DNA of 64,000 nt from Bacteroidaceae bacterium (GTDB taxonomy: Bacteria; Bacteroidota; Bacteroidia; Bacteroidales; Bacteroidaceae): positions 1 to 64,000 of the forward strand of contig JAGASY010000013.1 of assembly GCA_017621515.1 (NCBI GenBank). Reading direction: 5' to 3'. Position 1 is the stretch's first letter. Each line of letters opens with the position of its first letter. Of this stretch, positions 59,288 through 64,000 are shown piece by piece. The notes under the pieces are model-generated. The model saw only the letters and a program-made list of their open reading frames with translations. It did no database searches and was not told the origin of the DNA. Both the position numbers and the translations under genes were made by a program.

Positions 59288-60853
59288 TTACGATATGCTT
59301 TTTTCTCCTGCGGCGCGTTTCTTCGCTGTCGGTATTCCCATGCTGTCCCTGTATTTTGCCACAGTTCTCCTGCTGATGCTCAGTCCGTTCTTTTTCAGCA
59401 TTTCCATGAGTTGTTCGTCTGAATACGGCTTGCTTTTGTCTTCCGATTCGATGATGGAACTGATGAGCCGGTTCACCTTGCGTGCCTGTATTTCTTCTCC
59501 TTCCGCATTGGCGCGTGTACGTAAGAAGAAATGTTTCAACGGATATATACTTCCGTCAACCATCGCATACTTGCTGTTGCAGACCCTTGATATGGTGGAT
59601 ATGTCGAGCTGTGATTTGTCAGCGACATCGCGCAGCACCATAGGTTGTAACGTATCTTCGTCTTGTGTTAGGAAAAAATCTCTTTGCAGGTCGATTATGG
59701 TCTTCATGGTGACATACAATGTCCGTTGTCTTTGCTTGATTGATTCGATGAACATGCGTGCCGCATCCACCTTCTGCTTGGTATATGCGAAAGCCTCCTT
59801 TTCGCTCCTGCTCATCCGGTTTCCCCGCTTCATGTAGGCATCGAGTTGCTTCACATATTCTTGGTTCACATGCAGTTCCGGCAACTCACCCTCGTTGAGT
59901 GTCAGCGTGATGTTGCCTTCACCGTCCGTCTCTATTATGAAGTCCGGAATAATCGTCTGCACTCTGTCGTCTGACGATTCGCACAATGAGCGTCCCGGGT
60001 GGGGATTAAGCTTGCCGATGACACCGATGGCCGCCATGACGTCCTTGCAGCTTACACCAAGCTCTTCACTCAGCGGTTCCACCACACGCTCAGTGATGTC
60101 CGCCGGATTGTTCGCAATCTTTGTCCATGTGTCATATTCCTTGGCAATGATTTCCTTCCCTATTTTCAGCAGCCAGCGTCGGGCTTCGCTCTGTTCTTTC
60201 TTGTCTTTCAGCAGACGGTCTATCTGTATGAGCAGACATTCCTGCAGGTTGCGCGCTCCAATTCCAGCCGGCTCGAATTGCTGCAATGTGTGCAGTGCTT
60301 CCTCCACTTCCTTCTCATCAGTGTCTATGTTGTGGCTGAACAGCAGTTCATCCACGATGTTTGAAAGCGGACGGTCTATGAATCCGTTATTGTTCAACGA
60401 ACCAATCAGATATTTGATTATCAGTTGCTTCTGCTCTGATATTTCGTATTCCAGAATCTGATTCTCCAAGTCTTCGATGAAAGAGCGGGTGTCGCCTATC
60501 GGTATCTCCGCACCCTCATTCTCCCGGCGGTTGACAAGATAAGAGGGCATGTCGTCGGGCGAAGAATAGTCGCCGTATTCCAGCTCTGTTCCGTCCGCTT
60601 CATAATTCTCGTCATGCTCCGTATTTTCTCCGTCCGATGCCGAAGCACGGTCGTCATCCTTTGCTCCTTCCGCACCGGGAATCTCCTCTCTGCCCTCTTC
60701 AAGAGCTATATTGTCGATAACTTCGTTTTTGACACGCTCTTCAAGATCGCTCACAGGAAGTTCTATGAGCTTGACCAGCATCAGCTGCTGAGGAGAAAGT
60801 TTCAGTATCTGACTTTCCGTCTGCGTCTGGTATAATCCTTGTTTTTGTGCCAT
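59288..60853 (-). CDS. rpoN: RNA polymerase sigma-54 factor
   Basis: A 521-residue sigma-54. The Gln/Leu-rich activator-binding region I starts LYQTQTESQILKLSPQQLML. An acidic region II follows (about 50-110). The RpoN box near the C terminus reads SRRTVAKYRDSMGIPTAKKR. It directs RNA polymerase to -24/-12 promoters and needs AAA+ activators such as the regulator at 11912-13291. It starts 2 bp after the alkD-like gene, in an operon with a zinc peptidase upstream and a PAP2 protein downstream. Confidence 0.96.
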   Translation of the reverse strand: MAQKQGLYQTQTESQILKLSPQQLMLVKLIELPVSDLEERVKNEVIDNIALEEGREEIPGAEGAKDDDRASASDGENTEHDENYEADGTELEYGDYSSPDDMPSYLVNRRENEGAEIPIGDTRSFIEDLENQILEYEISEQKQLIIKYLIGSLNNNGFIDRPLSNIVDELLFSHNIDTDEKEVEEALHTLQQFEPAGIGARNLQECLLIQIDRLLKDKKEQSEARRWLLKIGKEIIAKEYDTWTKIANNPADITERVVEPLSEELGVSCKDVMAAIGVIGKLNPHPGRSLCESSDDRVQTIIPDFIIETDGEGNITLTLNEGELPELHVNQEYVKQLDAYMKRGNRMSRSEKEAFAYTKQKVDAARMFIESIKQRQRTLYVTMKTIIDLQRDFFLTQDEDTLQPMVLRDVADKSQLDISTISRVCNSKYAMVDGSIYPLKHFFLRTRANAEGEEIQARKVNRLISSIIESEDKSKPYSDEQLMEMLKKNGLSISRRTVAKYRDSMGIPTAKKRAAGEKSIS

Positions 60854-60855
60854 TT

Positions 60856-61530
60856 TTATCTTTTGAGTTCTCTTATAATATCCTTCTCACGGTCTGAAAC
60901 TCGTTGCGACTCGATGATTTTCTGTAATGCCTTGTTGTAGGTCTCCTTATCAAGCCCACAGTCTCTGAGTGTCGTTATGGTCTTCTCCGGATATTTGACA
61001 TAACATACGGACAAAGCCCATGCCACAGCCATCTTGGCATAATAATGTGGCGAGCTTAACCGGGTGAGCCGTGAAAGCGTATAGTCTATATAATCCTCGT
61101 TAATGAAATAGTCCATCAGCATGACCGCCCCGAACCTCTGCTCATATTCTTTTTCGGAGTCAAGATAGGGTTGCAAGAAATCCAAAGTCTGTGGAAGAGC
61201 CTTCTTAACTGCTTTGAATGTAGAACATGCGCAGTCACATACCGCCCACGAATCAATGAGAGGCACAAAGTTCTTGATATGTTCCAGACGCTCTCCGAAA
61301 GGCATCTTGGCATATCCCACTACAAGTCCGTGCAGCAACCTCTCCTCCATTGCTCCTCTGTGGTCTTCCGCAAGAAAATCCTTCCAGTCCGTTCCTGCCG
61401 CAATCCTCTTTGCCAACAGGCGCAGCTGCGGGATTCTCACTCCGATGACAGAAGCTCCCGGAATGAGGGCGGACGAGAATTTGCGAAGTTTCTCGTCAGC
61501 CATGCTTTCAAGTTCTTTCCGGATATCCAT
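60856..61530 (-). CDS. DNA alkylation repair protein, AlkD-like
   Basis: A 224-residue all-helical HEAT-like protein. Motifs such as IGVRIPQLRLLAKRIA, FVPLIDSWAVCDCACSTFK and HYYAKMAVAWALSVCYVKYP are typical of the AlkC/AlkD DNA glycosylase family, which removes N3- and N7-alkylpurines. It starts on the last base of the upstream gene's stop (TGATG) and ends 2 bp before rpoN, so it is translationally coupled in the operon. Substrate range is inferred from the family. Confidence 0.88.
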   Translation of the reverse strand: MDIRKELESMADEKLRKFSSALIPGASVIGVRIPQLRLLAKRIAAGTDWKDFLAEDHRGAMEERLLHGLVVGYAKMPFGERLEHIKNFVPLIDSWAVCDCACSTFKAVKKALPQTLDFLQPYLDSEKEYEQRFGAVMLMDYFINEDYIDYTLSRLTRLSSPHYYAKMAVAWALSVCYVKYPEKTITTLRDCGLDKETYNKALQKIIESQRVSDREKDIIRELKR

Positions 61531-62264
61531 CAGTCGTTCCTTCTGCTTCCGACAAGCAACATGACATAATAAAGTAATGTGGCAAGCGAACCGAGAGCAG
61601 CCACCACGTAGGTATATGCGGCAGCGCGCAAAGCATCCACCGATGCGCTGTGAGTACGTGCGTCGGTGAGTCCTGCACTGTCAAGCCACTTGATAGCTCT
61701 CCGGCTTGCGTCTATTTCTACAGGCAGAGTGATGAACGAGAAGAGAGTGGTCATCGAGAATAATATCACTCCTATCAGCAGCACAGTGCCGGAACCGGTG
61801 TAGCTCAACATCAGCATACCGCCAAGCAACAACCACTGCATCCACTGTGAGGCAAAGCTCACCACCGGCACCAGTTTGGAGCGCAATGCGAGAGGCCCGT
61901 ATGCGTAGGCATGTTGTACGGCATGACCGCATTCGTGTGCTGCCACGGCAACCGCCATGATGCTGTTGCTGCCATATACAATCTCGCTCAGGTTCACAGT
62001 CCGGTCTGCCGGATTGTAGTGGTCGGTCAACCGTCCTTCAGTGCTTATCACCTTCACATCTGTGATGCCGTTGTCGCGCAGCATCATTTCCGCCACTTCC
62101 TTCCCCGTAAGTCCTCGGTAAGACCTCATTTCGGAATATTGTGTGGTCTTTCTGTTCAGGTTCCACTGCACAATCCAACTTGCTATCGCTATTCCGATAA
62201 ATATAATCCAATAAATCGTGGTGGCACTCATTGCGTAGCCATCCGCATAACCTGTTTCGTACAT
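61530..62264 (-). CDS. YugP-like membrane zinc metallopeptidase
   Basis: A 244-residue inner-membrane protein. An N-terminal membrane segment (IYWIIFIGIAIASWIVQW) precedes the zinc site AVAAHECGHAVQHA (HExxH), followed by several more membrane segments. It belongs to the YugP family of neutral zinc metallopeptidases; the function is not established. Starts at 62264 and 62231 are both possible. It heads the operon with alkD-like, rpoN and PAP2; a -7 box lies at 62329-62336. Confidence 0.88.
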   Translation of the reverse strand: MYETGYADGYAMSATTIYWIIFIGIAIASWIVQWNLNRKTTQYSEMRSYRGLTGKEVAEMMLRDNGITDVKVISTEGRLTDHYNPADRTVNLSEIVYGSNSIMAVAVAAHECGHAVQHAYAYGPLALRSKLVPVVSFASQWMQWLLLGGMLMLSYTGSGTVLLIGVILFSMTTLFSFITLPVEIDASRRAIKWLDSAGLTDARTHSASVDALRAAAYTYVVAALGSLATLLYYVMLLVGSRRND

Positions 62265-62328
62265 AGTCTTTCTTCGTTGTTAAGTTCAAAAATTGATATT
62301 CTTTCCTTAGTATAACAAATTTTGCAGC

Positions 62329-62336
62329 CAAAAGTA
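62329..62336 (-). promoter_or_regulatory. Candidate -7 box for the rpoN operon
   Basis: On the minus strand TACTTTTG fits TAnnTTTG about 65 bp before the zinc peptidase start. No clear -33 box. Confidence 0.35.
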
Positions 62337-62688
62337 CGAAAAACCTTTTACTTTGTGTGTGTATGACTCTTATTTCTTTGCGAATCTCAGTCTTTTTGTG
62401 TTTTTGTAACGGCAATGACAGGCGGAATCCACTTACGTGCATCCGAAAACAAAAGCTTCGCATTCTAAAAATCGCAGAATCTATCTTTTCAGCTATTACT
62501 TTAGTTTCAAGTTCCGCAAGTATTGATTTTCTGAGACAGAAGAGAAAACAGTCTTATTCTACAAGACAAATGAGAACTTTCGTCACTGTGGTCTAAAGCG
62601 AAATATTTGCCTATATCGAAGAAAAAACACTATACTCTATATGCACAGACTATGCTTTGAAAACATATTGTATGTACGGAAAAGGAAT

Positions 62689-62814
62689 GAAAACCGTGCA
62701 CCGAATTCTCAAATCAGCACTGCTGATCATAAAAACCACACTGCTGATTTTGTAAACTGCACTGCTGATTACAAAAACCACAGTGTTGATTTGAGAATTT
62801 TACACACCGTTTTT
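62689..62814. repeat. 126-bp palindromic array F (four 21-bp units)
   Basis: Four units start at 62712, 62733, 62754 and 62775, period exactly 21 bp, each with a CACTGCTGATT-like core. Outer inverted arms (62689-62720 and 62783-62814) contain CTCAAATCA / TGATTTGAG. Total length and unit offsets are identical to array E at 20621-20746, though many bases differ. It lies between the divergent zinc-peptidase operon and cysS. The rest of 62337-63081 contains no gene that I can support. Confidence 0.88.
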
Positions 62815-63081
62815 AATTCCTCGCTGCACCGATATTTTTATTTTAGAGGGTATATCATCATTTAAATGTACAGTATAGCATGTCACACGTAGTCAAAGTA
62901 TTTTGAGAACTTACTGTTTTTTAGAGATACGGAATAATGCGTAACAACTCATCTATCCGAATCAATTGTCTATGAAACGCTTTTAGGCAAGAAAACATGT
63001 CTTTTTTATGCCTTATCTCTGAAATCATATACTTGCGAAACTCAGTTATAGTCTTACCACTCATCACCTTTTTTCGTTTAT

Positions 63082-63115
63082 TTTGCTGATATGGCATTGG
63101 AAAATCGTAACTTTG
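63082..63115 (+). promoter_or_regulatory. Candidate promoter of cysS
   Basis: TTTG at 63082-63085, 22 bp, then TAACTTTG at 63108-63115, 41 bp before the start codon. Confidence 0.45.
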
Positions 63116-63155
63116 TGCCATGAATCACATTGAAATGTAAGATAAACAAAACGAT

Positions 63156-64000
63156 ATGGAACAGAAACTTTTTGTGTATAACACACTGACACGCAGAAAA
63201 GAGGAGTTCAAACCTCTTCATGCGCCTCATGTAGGCATGTATGTATGCGGTCCGACCGTATATGGAGATGCCCATCTCGGACATGCGCGCCCTGCAATCA
63301 CTTTCGACATTGTATTCCGCTATTTGAAACACCTTGGGTATAAAGTGCGTTATGTGCGCAATATCACCGATGTCGGTCATCTTGAGCATGACGCGGACGA
63401 GGGCGAAGACAAGATTGCAAAGAAGGCACGTCTCGAAGAGCTTGAACCAATGGAAGTGGCACAGTATTATACCAACCGCTTTCATGAGGCGATGGACGCT
63501 CTCAACGTACTTCCGCCAAGCATAGAGCCTCATGCCACAGGACATATCATTGAGCAGGAACAGCTTGTCAAGGAGATACTGGACAACGGATTTGCATACG
63601 AGAGCAACGGTTCCGTGTATTTTGATGTGGAGGCTTACAACAAGAAACACAGATACGGCATCCTTTCCGGACGTAATCTTGACGATATTATCAACAACTC
63701 ACGCGAACTTGCCGGAGTGGGAGAAAAGCGCAATCAGGCGGATTTCGCACTTTGGAAGAAGGCACAGCCCGAACACATCATGCGCTGGCCGAGTCCGTGG
63801 AGCGACGGATTCCCGGGCTGGCACTGCGAATGTACGGCGATGGGACGCAAGTATCTGGGCAGCCACTTCGATATTCACGGAGGAGGAATGGACTTGATAT
63901 TCCCTCACCATGAGTGTGAGATTGCACAAGCAGTGGCAAGCCAAGGCGACGATATGGTTCGTTACTGGATTCACAACAACATGATAACCATCAACGGACA
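63156..64000 (+). CDS. cysS: Cysteinyl-tRNA synthetase (5' part)
   Basis: The window holds the first 281 codons of a class I aminoacyl-tRNA synthetase that charges tRNA-Cys. The N terminus [18 protein letters not shown] is family-like. The zinc-cysteine motif MYVCGPTVY and the ATP-binding [10 protein letters not shown] (HIGH box) are followed by the remaining zinc ligands in GWHCECTAM and FPHHECE. The reading frame is open to the window end; the KMSKS loop lies beyond it. Array F and a typical promoter lie upstream. Confidence 0.95.
   Translation, partial: MEQKLFVYNTLTRRKEEFKPLHAPHVGMYVCGPTVYGDAHLGHARPAITFDIVFRYLKHLGYKVRYVRNITDVGHLEHDADEGEDKIAKKARLEELEPMEVAQYYTNRFHEAMDALNVLPPSIEPHATGHIIEQEQLVKEILDNGFAYESNGSVYFDVEAYNKKHRYGILSGRNLDDIINNSRELAGVGEKRNQADFALWKKAQPEHIMRWPSPWSDGFPGWHCECTAMGRKYLGSHFDIHGGGMDLIFPHHECEIAQAVASQGDDMVRYWIHNNMITING

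Noticed and set aside
62921-63121. 66-codon minus-strand frame upstream of cysS
   Set aside because: Its start overlaps the cysS promoter region and it has no recognisable features; possible but unsupported.

Overview
The window looks like a chromosomal segment from a Bacteroidales bacterium, most like Prevotella and its relatives. The evidence is the porP-gldK-gldL-gldM-gldN type IX secretion locus, several outer-membrane barrel proteins, secreted proteins ending in the short C-terminal tail with a GIYIKxGKK-like core, and promoters of the Bacteroidetes type (TTTG, about 19-22 bp, TAnnTTTG) instead of -35/-10 boxes. I saw no transposase, integrase or cas gene.

Layout. 1-1.6 kb: a repeat element and a long leader, then a split lysine exporter lysO (1.6-2.5 kb). 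2.7-3.4 kb: a YczE-like membrane protein. 3.7-10.5 kb: a carbohydrate locus with a GH43 enzyme and a 1392-residue multidomain GH29 fucosidase, divergent from an AraC regulator. 10.5-13.3 kb: an NtrB/NtrC-like two-component pair. 14.6-15.4 kb: tRNA-Pro(CGG) and a class III Fic protein. 15.6-20.4 kb: a GH28 enzyme, a DUF418 protein and a PgpH-type HD phosphodiesterase. 21-26.4 kb: threonine operon thrA-apgM-thrC with a possible leader peptide. 27.5-38.2 kb: priA, three outer-membrane barrel genes and a membrane-tethered regulator. 38.2-39 kb: a GNAT toxin-antitoxin-like pair. 39.2-43 kb: etfB-etfA-acyl-CoA dehydrogenase. 44.4-46 kb: two secreted proteins, the first with a frameshift. 46.2-52.4 kb: the type IX secretion genes. 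52.5-58.2 kb: a B3/B4 protein, a small acidic protein, trxA and dnaE. 58.6-62.3 kb: a zinc peptidase, AlkD, sigma-54 and a PAP2 protein. 63.2 kb to the end: cysS, cut by the window edge.

How genes fit together. The fucosidase and a 44.9-kb secreted protein end in what look like type IX sorting tails, so the Gld/Por machine encoded here may export them. Sigma-54 (59.3-60.9 kb) and a sigma-54 activator (11.9-13.3 kb) are both present. AraC probably controls the divergent fucosidase-GH43 unit. The operons end in recognisable intrinsic terminators.

The most unusual content is non-coding. Four copies (A 176-1004, B 13568-14412, C 26532-27365, D 43467-44180) of an approximately 830-bp intergenic element occur, two in each orientation. 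Between subterminal 13-bp inverted repeats, copies A, B and C measure 743, 743 and 744 bp although the sequence has drifted. Each has a central array of a CAGCGCACTG / CAGTGCGCTG motif at exact 22-bp intervals, and all four place that array 366-367 bp from the same end. Two further loci (20621-20746 and 62689-62814), both exactly 126 bp, carry four related palindromic units at exact 21-bp intervals inside a long inverted repeat. A shorter repeat (R1) caps the same end of all four large elements. None of these arrays lies between convergent genes. This family is the best candidate in the window for an undescribed system.
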